Assembly (NCBI RefSeq): GCF_016861975.1 | Contig: NZ_BOMB01000017.1 | Coordinates: 124,001 to 188,000, forward strand | Origin: Actinocatenispora rupis | GTDB lineage: Bacteria; Actinomycetota; Actinomycetes; Mycobacteriales; Micromonosporaceae | Reading direction: 5' to 3' | Length of the DNA: 64,000 nucleotides | Translations under genes and position numbers: made by a program | The notes under the pieces: generated by a model | What the model saw: only the letters and a program-made list of their open reading frames with translations | Told to the model about the DNA's origin: nothing | The model's database searches: none | Shown: one piece after another, positions 8,173-16,456 of the stretch | Position numbering within the stretch: the stretch's first letter is position 1 | How the letters are laid out: every line of letters starts with the position of its first letter

Positions 8173-8889
8173 TCACCGCCCGCCGGTCAGCAGCCGGGTG
8201 AGGTCCGCCCCCGCGTCGAGCAACGCGACCGTACGCCGGGCGATGGCGTCCAGCCGGCCGCGGAGCGCGTCCACCGGGTCGGCGAGGTCGTCGAGCCGGC
8301 GTACCGCGTCGATGGTCCGGCGTACGTCGGGGATCCGGTAGCCGGCGGCGCGCAGGGCGGCGGTGATGCGCGCTTCCCGGATGGCGCCCGGCGGATAGTG
8401 CCGCGCCGCGTACGACGTGACGCGGTCCGGCGCGACCAGCCCCTCCTGTTCCCAGTACCGCAGCGTCGACGCCCGTACGCCGAGCGCGTCGGCGAGCTGC
8501 GTGATGGACATGGCGTCGTCGTCGGTCCCGGGCTGGCCGCCGGCCTCGGCCTGGATGGCGCGCAGCGCGGACAGCGCGGCGAGCGCGTCGTCGCGTTCCT
8601 TCGCCAGGGTCACGTGCAGCGCGCTGACCGCCGCGGCGGCCTCGGCGAGCGGCAGCGTCCAGGCGTCGCGCAGGACGCGGCGCGCGACGACGGGCCCCAC
8701 CGCCACCGCCAGCCCCCGGTACGCCCGCAGCGCCAGCAGGTGCCGCTCGGTGAACCGCCGGTAGTTGTTCGCCGCGCGGTCGGCGGGCGGGATGACGCCG
8801 AGCCGTTCGAGGTCGCGGACCTGCTGCACGGAGTAGCCGGACGCGGCCGCGAGCCCGGCCGTCCGGAGGTGCGGCGTCCCGTCGCTCAC
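8173..8889 (-). CDS. MerR-family regulator with two MerR domains (TioE-like)
   Basis: 238 residues. It carries two MerR-type winged-helix domains in tandem. The first is near residues 9-55 (LAAASGYSVQQVRDLERLGV then NNYRRFTERHL). The second, near 127-175, reads ITQLADALGVRASTLRYWEQ, then SYAARHYPPGAIREARIT. A helical linker separates them, and a short coiled-coil end follows. Classical MerR proteins have one such domain; the tandem form resembles the TioE group. GTG 8889 is chosen because GGAGGG lies 6 nt upstream; a longer open frame runs through the promoter. It is divergent from the DUF6194-like gene with only 37 bp between them, so it very likely controls that promoter. Confidence 0.87.
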   Translation of the reverse strand: MSDGTPHLRTAGLAAASGYSVQQVRDLERLGVIPPADRAANNYRRFTERHLLALRAYRGLAVAVGPVVARRVLRDAWTLPLAEAAAAVSALHVTLAKERDDALAALSALRAIQAEAGGQPGTDDDAMSITQLADALGVRASTLRYWEQEGLVAPDRVTSYAARHYPPGAIREARITAALRAAGYRIPDVRRTIDAVRRLDDLADPVDALRGRLDAIARRTVALLDAGADLTRLLTGGR

Positions 8890-8904
8890 GAACCCTCCAT
8901 AAGC

Positions 8905-8926
8905 ACTTGAACCATACAGTTGAAGT
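8905..8926. promoter_or_regulatory. MerR-type dyad and -10 for the divergent pair
   Basis: A 22-bp imperfect palindrome ACTTGAAC-6-GTTGAAGT (16 of 22 positions symmetric). Inside it, TACAGT (8915-8920) fits a TAnnnT -10 box placed so that transcription would begin at the ATG of the plus-strand gene, giving a leaderless mRNA. The whole intergenic space is 37 bp, so both promoters must overlap this site. Confidence 0.6.
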
Positions 8927-9388
8927 ATGAACATCGAACAGATCGTCGGCACGGTCCGGTCCCTCGACGGCGCCCTCGTCGTCTCCCCGGCCGAGGGCGA
9001 CGGCTTCCCCGAACTCGCCTGGGGCGACCACTTCTGCTACTACGCGCCGGACGGCCGGATCCCCACCAACACCCAGCCGTACGCGACGGTCGTGACGAAG
9101 AACTATCCCGACGACGAGCGGTCCGCCCTCGACGGTCCCGGCCGCTGGCGCCTCAACATCCACGTCGGCCGCACCGCGTACGAGCGGCTCACCGGTGCCC
9201 CGGCGCGCGACGAGCCCGATGTGGACTTTGCCGCCACCGACGTCGTACTGCCGCACCCGGTGTACGGGCGGATGGGGTGGGTCGCGGTGGTCAACCCCGG
9301 CCCGCGCACCGCCGACCTGATCCCGGACCTGCTGCGCGCCGCGCACGCGGACGCCGTGGCCCGCGCCGCCCGCCGCGCCGAACGGTAA
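8927..9388 (+). CDS. DUF6194-like protein
   Basis: 153 residues beginning MNIEQIVGTVRSLDGALVV. It contains the block PELAWGDHFCYYAPDGRIP followed by TQPYATVVTKNYPDDERS, which I associate from memory with the DUF6194 family of actinobacterial proteins; no catalytic function is established for that family. A C-terminal Ala/Arg helix ends the protein. There is no ribosome-binding site in the 37-bp gap, which fits leaderless expression. The divergent double-MerR gene probably activates it in response to an unknown ligand. Confidence 0.7.
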   Translation: MNIEQIVGTVRSLDGALVVSPAEGDGFPELAWGDHFCYYAPDGRIPTNTQPYATVVTKNYPDDERSALDGPGRWRLNIHVGRTAYERLTGAPARDEPDVDFAATDVVLPHPVYGRMGWVAVVNPGPRTADLIPDLLRAAHADAVARAARRAER

Positions 9389-9483
9389 CGCCGTCCCCGC
9401 GGCACCGGGTACGCCGCACCCCGGCCGGTCGGCGTACCCGTGATGCCGGAGGATGGGACCAACCGTACGAAGGGAACGATCAG

Positions 9484-10011
9484 GTGACCACGGACCCGTC
9501 CTCGACCCCGGCCCCCGGCGACGAGATCGTCGTACCGGACCGGCGGTTCGTCGAGCACCTGCTCGACGAGATGGAACTCTCGTACGTCGTGGACGAGGAC
9601 GGCGATCTCGCCGCGCCGTTCGAGCACTTCCGCACGTACTTCATGTTCCGCGGGGAGGACACGGATCGGACGTTCTCCGTGCGCGCGTTCTACGACCGCG
9701 CGTACCCGATCGAGATGAAGCCGCGGCTGCTGGAGGTCGCCGACGACTGGAACCGGCGGACCCTGTGGCCGAAGCTCTACAGCTTCACCACCGACGACGG
9801 TGTCGTCCGGCTCATCGGCGAGGCGCAGATGTCGATCGGCGTCGGCGTGGGCCGGGACCACTTCCGGGTGGCCACGGTCAACTGGACGCACGCCTGCACC
9901 CAGGTCGACGACTGGCTGGTGCAGCAGCTGGGCGGCGCGGACCGGGTCACTCCCGATCGCCGTACCGTCGAGGCGGGCGAGGAACCGACCGACGACCCCG
10001 GTCCCGCCTGA
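9484..10011 (+). CDS. YbjN-domain protein
   Basis: 175 residues from GTG 9484, preceded by an AAGGGAACG ribosome-binding region. The core is the YbjN/type-III-chaperone-like fold: VDEDGDLAAPFEHFRTYFMF, then EVADDWNRRTLWPKLYSFTT and a final helix region ending WTHACTQVDDWLVQQLGG. Such proteins are common in actinomycetes as small soluble helpers, with suggested roles in stress response but no defined biochemistry. The C-terminal tail is acidic and Pro-rich. It is a single gene. Confidence 0.82.
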   Translation: MTTDPSSTPAPGDEIVVPDRRFVEHLLDEMELSYVVDEDGDLAAPFEHFRTYFMFRGEDTDRTFSVRAFYDRAYPIEMKPRLLEVADDWNRRTLWPKLYSFTTDDGVVRLIGEAQMSIGVGVGRDHFRVATVNWTHACTQVDDWLVQQLGGADRVTPDRRTVEAGEEPTDDPGPA

Positions 10012-10150
10012 CGCCCACCGTCTGCGGACGGCGATGACCGACCTGGTTCCGGCGGCCGCGGGCCATCGCGTCGAGCGCCGCGTTCGCTCCGACCAGGCAG
10101 CGGATCTGGTCGCCGCGCGCAGCAGTCGCAGTGTCGGTGCGGAACGGACC

Positions 10151-11038
10151 TCACCCCCGCCGGCGGTACTGGCCCGGCGCGGTGCCGTGCGCGCGCTTGA
10201 ACGCCTTCGCGAACGCGTACTCGGAGGAGTAGCCGACGGTGCGGGCGATCGCGGCGAGCGGCGCGTCGGTGTCGCGCAGCGCCCGCGCCGCCGTGATCAT
10301 GCGCCACCGCGTCAGGTACGCCAGCGGCGGCTCGCCCACGCTCCCGGTGAAACGCCGGGCGAACGTGGCGCGGGACATGCCGGCGGCGGCGCCGAGTTCC
10401 CCGACGGTCCACGGGTGTGCGGGCTCGGCGTGCATGGTGTCGAGCGCGCGGGCCATGGCCGGGTCGTGCAGCGCGGTGCCCCAGCCGTGGTCGGCGTGCG
10501 CGGCCAGCCAGGCGCGCAGCACGTACACGAGCAGCGCGTCGAGCAGCGCCGGGGTGAGCGCGTCGGCACCGGGCCGGCGGTCGGCGTCCGCGGCGAGTTC
10601 GGCGGTGAGCAGCCCAACGGTGGCCGTGACCTGCGGATCCGTGCCGGCTGGTACGTGCACCACGTCGGGCAGCCCGTCGAGCAGCGGATGCGTCCAGTCG
10701 TGGGCGAACTCGTACACGCCGCAGAGCAGGGCGGTGCGCGCGCCGGGGCCCGCCACGACGGTCGGCTCGCCGGGCGCGGCCACCTCGGACAGCGGCGTGT
10801 CGGGACGGTCGGCGAGACCGTGCCCGACGTCCCGGTACAGCAGGACGACGTCGCCCACCGCGAGCGGCACCGGCTCGGACCGCCGCGGTACGAGCCAGCA
10901 CGAGCCGTCGAGTACCAGGTGGAAGCCGGCGCCGGACACCGACCGGTACTCCCGGCCCCACGGCGCGTGCCGGACGGTCAGGCCGGAGCCGGGCCGCCCG
11001 GTGCGCAGCGCGGCGATGGTGTCGCTGAGGACGTCCAC
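10151..11038 (-). CDS. AraC-family regulator with N-terminal cupin
   Basis: 295 residues. The N-terminal half is a cupin-like effector domain (GAGFHLVLDGSCWLVPR and GDVVLLYRDVGHGLAD). The C-terminal half has two helix-turn-helix units: WTVGELGAAAGMSRATFARR and LAAIARTVGYSSEYAFAKAF, ending in the HGTAPGQYRRR signature. I start at GTG 11038 (VDVLSDTIAALRTGRP), as in related proteins; GTG 11047 is possible. It is divergent from an MFS efflux gene, the usual arrangement for a regulator of that pump. Confidence 0.92.
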   Translation of the reverse strand: MDVLSDTIAALRTGRPGSGLTVRHAPWGREYRSVSGAGFHLVLDGSCWLVPRRSEPVPLAVGDVVLLYRDVGHGLADRPDTPLSEVAAPGEPTVVAGPGARTALLCGVYEFAHDWTHPLLDGLPDVVHVPAGTDPQVTATVGLLTAELAADADRRPGADALTPALLDALLVYVLRAWLAAHADHGWGTALHDPAMARALDTMHAEPAHPWTVGELGAAAGMSRATFARRFTGSVGEPPLAYLTRWRMITAARALRDTDAPLAAIARTVGYSSEYAFAKAFKRAHGTAPGQYRRRG

Positions 11039-11058
11039 GCCGTGCACCCTAGCCGAAT

Positions 11059-11104
11059 GAGACGACGGGACATCGAATCGATCTCCTGGGACATGGTTCG
11101 TCTC
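11059..11104. promoter_or_regulatory. AraC-type operator region between regulator and efflux pump
   Basis: Two direct copies of GGGACAT (11067-11073 and 11088-11094) lie exactly 21 bp apart, two helical turns on the same DNA face, as AraC-family activators prefer. They are enclosed by an inverted pair GAGACGA (11059-11065) and TCGTCTC (11098-11104). The element sits between the AraC start and the MFS gene. Confidence 0.6.
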
Positions 11105-11171
11105 GTACCGTCCGCCTAGCGTCGATCCGGAACGGGCCGGTCACCGGCCCTCGCGTACGACGGAGGACACG

Positions 11172-12614
11172 ATGGTGGGAACGCGACGGCGGGCGGCGGC
11201 CCTGGCCGTACTGCTGGCGATGCAGGTGATGGTGGTCCTGGACGGCACGGTCGTGACGGTCGCGCTGCCGACGATCCAGGACCGGCTCGGGTTCTCGCCG
11301 TCCGGCCTGGCGTGGGTGGTGAACGGCTACCTGGTCGCGTTCGCGGGCCTGCTCCTGCTGTCCGGCCGGCTCGGCGACCTGCTCGGTCGGCGGCGGGTGT
11401 TCCTGGCCGGGCTGGTCGCGTTCACGGCCGCCTCGGTCGTGTGCGGCGCGGCCGTCGACCCGGCGATGCTGGTCGCGGGGCGGTTCGTGCAGGGCGTCGG
11501 CGGCGCGCTGGCCTCCGCGGTCATCCTCGGCATGGTCGTCGCGCTCTACCCCGAGCCACGCGGCCGAGCCACCGCGATGGGCGTGTACAGCGTGGTCTCG
11601 GCCGGCGGCGGCGTCCTCGGCCTGGTCGCCGGCGGCGTACTCACCGAGACGCTCGGCTGGCGCGGCGCGTTCGGCGTCAACGTACCGATCGGGGTGGCGA
11701 CCCTGCTGCTGGCGCTGCGCCTGGTCCCGGCCGACCGCGGCACCCGCGGCCAGCGCGCCGACGTGCCCGGCGCCGTGCTCGTCACCGCCGGCCTGTCCCT
11801 CGCCGTGTACGCCATCGTCCGCGTCGCCGACCCCGCCGCGGCCACCGCCCCGACCCTCGTACTCGGTGCCGCCGCCGTCGCCCTGCTCGCCGCCTTCGCC
11901 GTACGCCAGGCGACCGCCGCCGATCCGCTGCTCCCGCCGCGACTGCTGCGCGACCGTACCGCCGCGCTGGCGAACCTGGTGGTGGTCCTGGTGTTCGCGG
12001 CCGGGTTCGGATTCCAGTTCGTCACCGCCCTGTACCTGCAACGCATCCTCGGCCTCGACGCGCTGCACACCGGCCTCGCGTTCGTGCCCGCGCCGGTCAC
12101 GCTCGGCGGCGTCTCCCTGCTCGCCGCCGGCCGCCTCGTCACCCGGTACGGCGCCCGCCCCGTCCTCGCCGCCGGCCTGGCCACCCTCGGCACCGGCCTC
12201 CTCGTACTCGGCCGCGCCCCCGTGCACGGCACGTACGCCGTCGACGTACTGCCCGCGCTCGTCGTGATGGGTCTCGGCATGGGCCTCGCCGTACCGGCCG
12301 CGATGGTCCTGGCCATGTCCTCCGCCGCGCCGGCGGACGGCGGGCTCGCCTCCGGCCTGACCAACACCGCGCAGCAGGCCGGCGCCGCCGTCGGCCTCGC
12401 CGTACTGGCCGGGCTCGCTGCCGCCACCACCCACGGCCGGCTCGCCGGCGGCGCCGCCGCGCTGCCCGCCCTGCGCGACGGGTACGCGACGTCGCTCCGG
12501 GTCGCGGCCGGCTTCGCGTTCGCCGCCGTCCTCGTCACCCTCGCGGTGCCCGCCCGCCGGCCGGCCGCCGCCGCGGTACCCGACGAGCAGGACGCCCCAC
12601 TTCCGTTGTCCTGA
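11172..12614 (+). CDS. MFS drug exporter, DHA2 (14-helix) type
   Basis: 480 residues with about 14 hydrophobic helices, the size and topology of proton-coupled QacA/EmrB-type exporters. The first helix carries the family motif D1 (VLDGTVVTVALPTIQ). Motif A between helices 2 and 3 reads SGRLGDLLGRRRVFLAG. Motif C-like Gly-rich sequence appears in helix 5 (GVYSVVSAGGGVLGLVAGG). It would pump a hydrophobic toxic compound outward at the plasma membrane. ATG 11172 follows GGAGGA. The divergent AraC gene and the direct-repeat operator suggest inducible expression. A very strong hairpin follows the stop. Confidence 0.92.
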   Translation: MVGTRRRAAALAVLLAMQVMVVLDGTVVTVALPTIQDRLGFSPSGLAWVVNGYLVAFAGLLLLSGRLGDLLGRRRVFLAGLVAFTAASVVCGAAVDPAMLVAGRFVQGVGGALASAVILGMVVALYPEPRGRATAMGVYSVVSAGGGVLGLVAGGVLTETLGWRGAFGVNVPIGVATLLLALRLVPADRGTRGQRADVPGAVLVTAGLSLAVYAIVRVADPAAATAPTLVLGAAAVALLAAFAVRQATAADPLLPPRLLRDRTAALANLVVVLVFAAGFGFQFVTALYLQRILGLDALHTGLAFVPAPVTLGGVSLLAAGRLVTRYGARPVLAAGLATLGTGLLVLGRAPVHGTYAVDVLPALVVMGLGMGLAVPAAMVLAMSSAAPADGGLASGLTNTAQQAGAAVGLAVLAGLAAATTHGRLAGGAAALPALRDGYATSLRVAAGFAFAAVLVTLAVPARRPAAAAVPDEQDAPLPLS

Positions 12615-12618
12615 AACG

Positions 12619-12661
12619 GATCCAGGCCCGCCCGGACCCGAGGGTCGGGCGGGCCTGGATC
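12619..12661. terminator. Strong hairpin terminator after the MFS gene
   Basis: Arms GATCCAGGCCCGCCCG and CGGGCGGGCCTGGATC pair over 16 bp around a short ACC/GGT-flanked loop. It starts 5 nt after the MFS stop. There is no U tract, as is common in actinomycetes. Confidence 0.85.
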
Positions 12662-12695
12662 GTGCCGCGTGGTCGATCGTGGGCAGGGGTGCGCC

Positions 12696-13043
12696 GTGTC
12701 GCTGGTGAGGAAGGGCTCGCGCATCATCACCGTCGACGGCGCGCGCTACCGCTGACGGGTCCGGAACCGGCCCTCGTACGGTCAGGGCTTGGCCGAAACC
12801 CCGCTGACGTTCGCGGTGGAACTCGCCGACCCGCCGGGAGCCGTAATGGTCGTGCGAACGCGGCACGCGCACCCCGGGAACTGGATGGCACTGCCGGCGA
12901 AGCCCGTCCTCCCCGCGGACGTTGCGGCAGCGATCCGGACCGCACTGGCCGGCGGTTGGACACCCACGTCGCCCGGCCCCGCCTTCAGCCTGCTCGTCGG
13001 CAACGAGGCGGCACCGAACCGAGGCCGGCTCACCGCCGAGTGA
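12696..13043 (+). pseudogene. Small conserved gene interrupted by one in-frame TGA
   Basis: GTG 12696, with an AGGGG site upstream, starts MSLVRKGSRIITVDGARYR. The twentieth codon, 12753-12755, is TGA, and the same frame then continues without any shift as RVRNRPSYGQGLAETPLTF up to 13043. From memory, related small actinobacterial proteins have Trp at this point (YRWRVR), so one TGG-to-TGA change explains the break. The rest, with HPGNWMALPAKPVLPADVAA and GWTPTSPGPAFSLLV, looks intact for about 115 codons in total. It may be a recent pseudogene, or read through at TGA-C. Function unknown. Confidence 0.6.
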
Positions 13044-13080
13044 GCGGCGACGCGCACGTACCGAAAGAGCCTCGCTCCCG

Positions 13081-13884
13081 TCACTTCCAGCGGGTGAGCA
13101 GGGTTCCGGCGACCGCGCCGAGGATGGCGATGAGCGCCATCCGGACGAAGTCCCACAGCTTCGCGTTCGACCAGATCCGGTACCCGATCTCGGCCGGGGA
13201 CACGCTCAGGATCGATGCCGGCCAGATGCGCAGCGCGCCGGAACGGGACCTGAAGATGGTGAGAACCAGGGCGGCGGCCGTGGAGAGGATCCACCAGGGC
13301 AGCGCACCCCACGCCAGGTGGATCAGCCACGGCGAGTAGTCGAGCTGCGCGCTCCGTTCCTGGAACTGGTGCGCCAGGTGCGGGTTCGTGCTCGCGTCGA
13401 CCTCGGCCAGAACGAACGCGAGCAGCGGGTACCACCAGAACGCGAGGACGCGCAGCGGACCGAACGTCGCCCTGGCACGCGCACCGTCTCGCAGTGCCCG
13501 GTCGAGTTCGGTGAGCAGCTCGCGCACCCCGTCGCTCGGGGCCGGGCACGTCCACTTCCGGTCGGTCAGGTCGATCTCGACGATCCCACCGTCGTTGAGC
13601 ATCAGCACCGCGGTGACCTTCTTGGCGTTGACGAGCCGTGGATCCAGCTCGCCGCTCGGCGAGTCGAGGTACGGGCGAAGGTCGTCGATGACGAAGAAGG
13701 CCGGCTGCCTCGCCTTCGTCCGCCGGTCGAACGTCGGCTGCCGAACGACGACCCGGCACGAACCGTCCACCTGCGTGAGCAGTCGGAGGGCTGTCACCAC
13801 CGACGACTCGTCCGCCAGGTGTCCGGTGAGCGCGCCGGCGGCTCCCGCTCTCGTGGGGCGTGTGCTTCTCGCGGCATGCGTCAT
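13081..13884 (-). CDS. Membrane protein with soluble N-terminal domain, unknown function
   Basis: 267 residues from ATG 13884 (GTGGAG upstream). The first about 150 residues form a soluble alpha/beta region (VTALRLLTQVDGSCRVVVRQ, ILMLNDGG-like strand VTAVLMLNDGGIVEIDL). Three membrane helices follow: VLAFWWYPLLAFVLAEV, LAWGALPWWILSTAAALVL and ALIAILGAVAGTLL. No motif allows a function. It is convergent with the interrupted small gene upstream and in the same direction as the phosphotransferase, from which it is separated by about 140 bp. Confidence 0.72.
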   Translation of the reverse strand: MTHAARSTRPTRAGAAGALTGHLADESSVVTALRLLTQVDGSCRVVVRQPTFDRRTKARQPAFFVIDDLRPYLDSPSGELDPRLVNAKKVTAVLMLNDGGIVEIDLTDRKWTCPAPSDGVRELLTELDRALRDGARARATFGPLRVLAFWWYPLLAFVLAEVDASTNPHLAHQFQERSAQLDYSPWLIHLAWGALPWWILSTAAALVLTIFRSRSGALRIWPASILSVSPAEIGYRIWSNAKLWDFVRMALIAILGAVAGTLLTRWK

Positions 13885-14025
13885 CTGGTGATCTCCACGG
13901 CGTGTCGGCTGGTTCGTCACCCTAGCGTCCGGGCGCACGGGCATGACCGTCCTCACCGCCGCCGGCGCGGACGCCGGGCGAAGGCGAGCGACCGGAACGG
14001 TGGATCCCGTGGCGGCGGGCGTCGC

Positions 14026-14925
14026 TCAGTGCCCGGGTACGACCCGGAGCGCGCGGCGGAGGATGTGCGCGAAACCCTCGTCGAAGCCGGGCAACTCGGC
14101 CGGCGGCAGGAAGTCGCGCTGCCGGGTCCAGGCGATCGCGTGCGCGACCGCGCCGACCCGCAACGCCAGCTCGAACGTGTCGCGGAAGTCGCCACCCCAC
14201 GGCTCCAGGTACGCGTCGCGCAGCCGCGCGTACCACGGGTCGTCGAGTGGCAGCCCGGTCCGCTCCTCCAGGAACCGGAACGTCACCACCAGCGAGAAGA
14301 ACGGATGCGACACCGACGCGTCGCCCCAGTCGAGCACCCGCGCCCGCCCGTACAGGTTGGTCATGTGCAGGTCGTCGTGCTGCACGGTCGGGCCGAGCCG
14401 CCGGTCCGCCGCCAGTTCCGCACACATCCGCGCGTACCCGGGGGCGAACGCGGCGAGCCGGTCGTGCTCCGCGCGGTCCACCGGCAGATCGCGAGCGACC
14501 AGGTCGGCGAAGCGGTCCGGCAACTGCGCGACGGGAAGCGCCGGTACGCCGTGCGCCACGTGCTCGTCGGCGTACCCGGTCTCGCCGCGCTGCAGCTCGG
14601 CGTAGCGAGGGAGGGCGGCGAGCCACGCCTCGGGCGGATTCCCTGTGGTACCAACGGGATCGCCGGCGTCCGCGAGCAGCAGCCAGGCCCGGTCCTCGTC
14701 GTGGGCGAGCACCTCGGCGACCCGGTCCGGCCAGCGCCGGTACAGGTGCGCGCTGAGTCGCGGCTCGAACCCCTGGACCGGCGCGCACGCCTTGAACCAC
14801 GCGACGCCGTCCGCGAGCGGTACGCGACGCACCGTCGACCATGGACGTACGTGGGTCGTCTCGATCGGACCGACCGGCTCCACGTACCGGCGGATCCAGG
14901 TCTCGGCGTCGTCCACGCGCGCCAC
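14026..14925 (-). CDS. APH-fold phosphotransferase (aminoglycoside phosphotransferase family)
   Basis: 299 residues, the standard size. The catalytic loop is VQHDDLHMTNLY (about 180-191), in which the first Asp after His is the base and Asn binds metal. The metal-binding Asp is in VLDWGDASVSHP (about 197-208). An N-terminal nucleotide-binding lobe with the strand GVAWFKACAP supplies a lysine. Members phosphorylate antibiotics, homoserine-like or choline-like small molecules in the cytoplasm; nothing here fixes the substrate, and resistance should not be assumed. Single gene, no operator seen. Confidence 0.85.
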   Translation of the reverse strand: MARVDDAETWIRRYVEPVGPIETTHVRPWSTVRRVPLADGVAWFKACAPVQGFEPRLSAHLYRRWPDRVAEVLAHDEDRAWLLLADAGDPVGTTGNPPEAWLAALPRYAELQRGETGYADEHVAHGVPALPVAQLPDRFADLVARDLPVDRAEHDRLAAFAPGYARMCAELAADRRLGPTVQHDDLHMTNLYGRARVLDWGDASVSHPFFSLVVTFRFLEERTGLPLDDPWYARLRDAYLEPWGGDFRDTFELALRVGAVAHAIAWTRQRDFLPPAELPGFDEGFAHILRRALRVVPGH

Positions 14926-15024
14926 TCTCGCACGCCCTCGTCCCGGCCGGTAGCGGGTTTCACCGCGGGCCGGACCGGTCGCGGTCCAGGGGCGCGCGAT
15001 CCGCGGTGACGACCGGCCGGGTCG

Positions 15025-15978
15025 TCAGGCCGGGCACCAGGCTGTGTTCTTCGGGCACTCGCCGCGGGACACGATCGTGCCCTTCTCGTCCAGCCACACC
15101 CGGGTGTCCGGGCCGCTCCCCCCGATCCCGTACGACAGCTGCGGCGCCCTGCCCTGCGCCGGGCGCCGGTACTCCCAGTCCCAGACCTTCCCGTCGACGC
15201 CGGCTTCCTTGGCGATCGTCGCCTTGCGGGTCACGGCCATCGTCGGGTCGAAGCCGCTCGGATCGAAGAGCCGGCTCGGGTCGAACGGCGTCTCCTGGGC
15301 GAGGTTCGCCTGCGCCGCCAGCAGCGGCTCCCGGACGATGCGTACGCCGGCGCGGCAGCCGGCCACGTTGGCGTCGATGTGTACGAACCCGTTGAAGGAG
15401 CCGATCCGCTCGGCCTTCCTGCCGTAGGCGGCGACGATCTCGGCGACGGCCGACCGGACCCCGGACACCGTCCCGGGATCGGCTTCGGGGAGCCTGCCCG
15501 TACCGTCGAGCTTGAGGCCGACCGCGTCGGCCGACTTCTTCGGCTCCGCCTTCACGCGGATCTTCCCGACGTAGTCGACGTCCATCCGTACGGTCATCGT
15601 CTCCGTCTTCAGGACGTGCGCGAACCTGGCGAGGTGACGCAGCGGCAGATCGCGCAGCCGCACCGACACCGGCGACGTGAACTCCGACTTCCCCTCCCTG
15701 CCTTCCTTCGACCAGCCCTCGGTGAAGGAGTACGTCTGCACGCTGCCGTCGGGCAGCAGCAGCCGGGCCCCCAGCAGCCCGTCGGACGACACGTCCACCT
15801 CCTGGAAGGTGTCCCGTCCGGCCTTCTTCACCAGGGCGTGCAGGGCGTCGGTGACCTCCTCCGTACCGGGGAAGCCGGTGCGCTGTCCGCTGTGCGGACC
15901 CAGGCCGCACGAACTCGTGGCCAGGCCGAGCGCCACAGCGGCCGAGCCGAACACCACACCGCGCCGAGTCAGAGACAT
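15025..15978 (-). CDS. Exported protein with Tat-like signal, possible lipoprotein
   Basis: 317 residues from ATG 15978. The N terminus MSLTRRGVVFGSAAVALGLA has twin arginines and a hydrophobic core, followed by ATSSCG; the Cys could be a lipidation site, though the residue three before it is not the usual Leu/Val. The mature part is mixed alpha/beta with a repeated ability to be read as a domain pair (DALHALVKKAGRDTFQEVDV; VAEIVAAYGRKAERIGSFNG) and two late Cys in GECPKNTAWCPA. A longer frame upstream is open but has no coding feel. Function unknown; cell-envelope location is the only firm inference. Confidence 0.75.
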   Translation of the reverse strand: MSLTRRGVVFGSAAVALGLATSSCGLGPHSGQRTGFPGTEEVTDALHALVKKAGRDTFQEVDVSSDGLLGARLLLPDGSVQTYSFTEGWSKEGREGKSEFTSPVSVRLRDLPLRHLARFAHVLKTETMTVRMDVDYVGKIRVKAEPKKSADAVGLKLDGTGRLPEADPGTVSGVRSAVAEIVAAYGRKAERIGSFNGFVHIDANVAGCRAGVRIVREPLLAAQANLAQETPFDPSRLFDPSGFDPTMAVTRKATIAKEAGVDGKVWDWEYRRPAQGRAPQLSYGIGGSGPDTRVWLDEKGTIVSRGECPKNTAWCPA

Positions 15979-16456
15979 ACCGGAGAGGCTAGAAGCACCG
16001 GTCAACGCCCGATCGTCAGTTCGGCAGGCGGGCACAGGGGGTTTTCGACCATCCACAGTGGACGCCGTCATCGGCACCAAGCCGGCACGCGAACGGGGTC
16101 ACCAGTCACGACCGGCAACGCGATCTTGACGCGCTGCCGCGGGTCTCCAGCCCCATCGCCGGGGCACGCATGGGAATCGCCCGTGCGAGCAGCATGGCCG
16201 GTTCATGGGTCCGCCCGACGAGGATGATCCGGCATGCCCGAGCCGGTGGTGGCGTTCGGCTCCATCGGTACGCGCCGCTCATGTCGCTGCGTGCCCGGCA
16301 GACCGGAGGCCAGCGGTCCTTGGTTGCCACGGCGGACGCATCCGGTGCGTTGCAGGTGCCGAGAACTGGCCGGCGTCGCGGGCGGGCAATGCCGATGACA
16401 CGCCGGAGCCGGGCACGCCATGGGCGTACCGGTTGAGCGACTTGCCGGGCACGACC
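15979..16456. other. Gene-poor stretch
   Basis: About 480 bp between the exported protein and the next gene. Open frames exist on both strands but are Arg/Pro/Ala-rich shadows. I see no RNA gene, repeat or convincing operator here. Confidence 0.5.

Noticed and set aside
12753-12755. TGA read as selenocysteine
   Set aside because: No selenocysteine-insertion-like hairpin follows and relatives are remembered with Trp, not Cys, at this point.
14026-14925. Calling the APH-fold gene an antibiotic-resistance gene
   Set aside because: The fold phosphorylates many metabolites, and nothing in the sequence or neighbourhood indicates an antibiotic.
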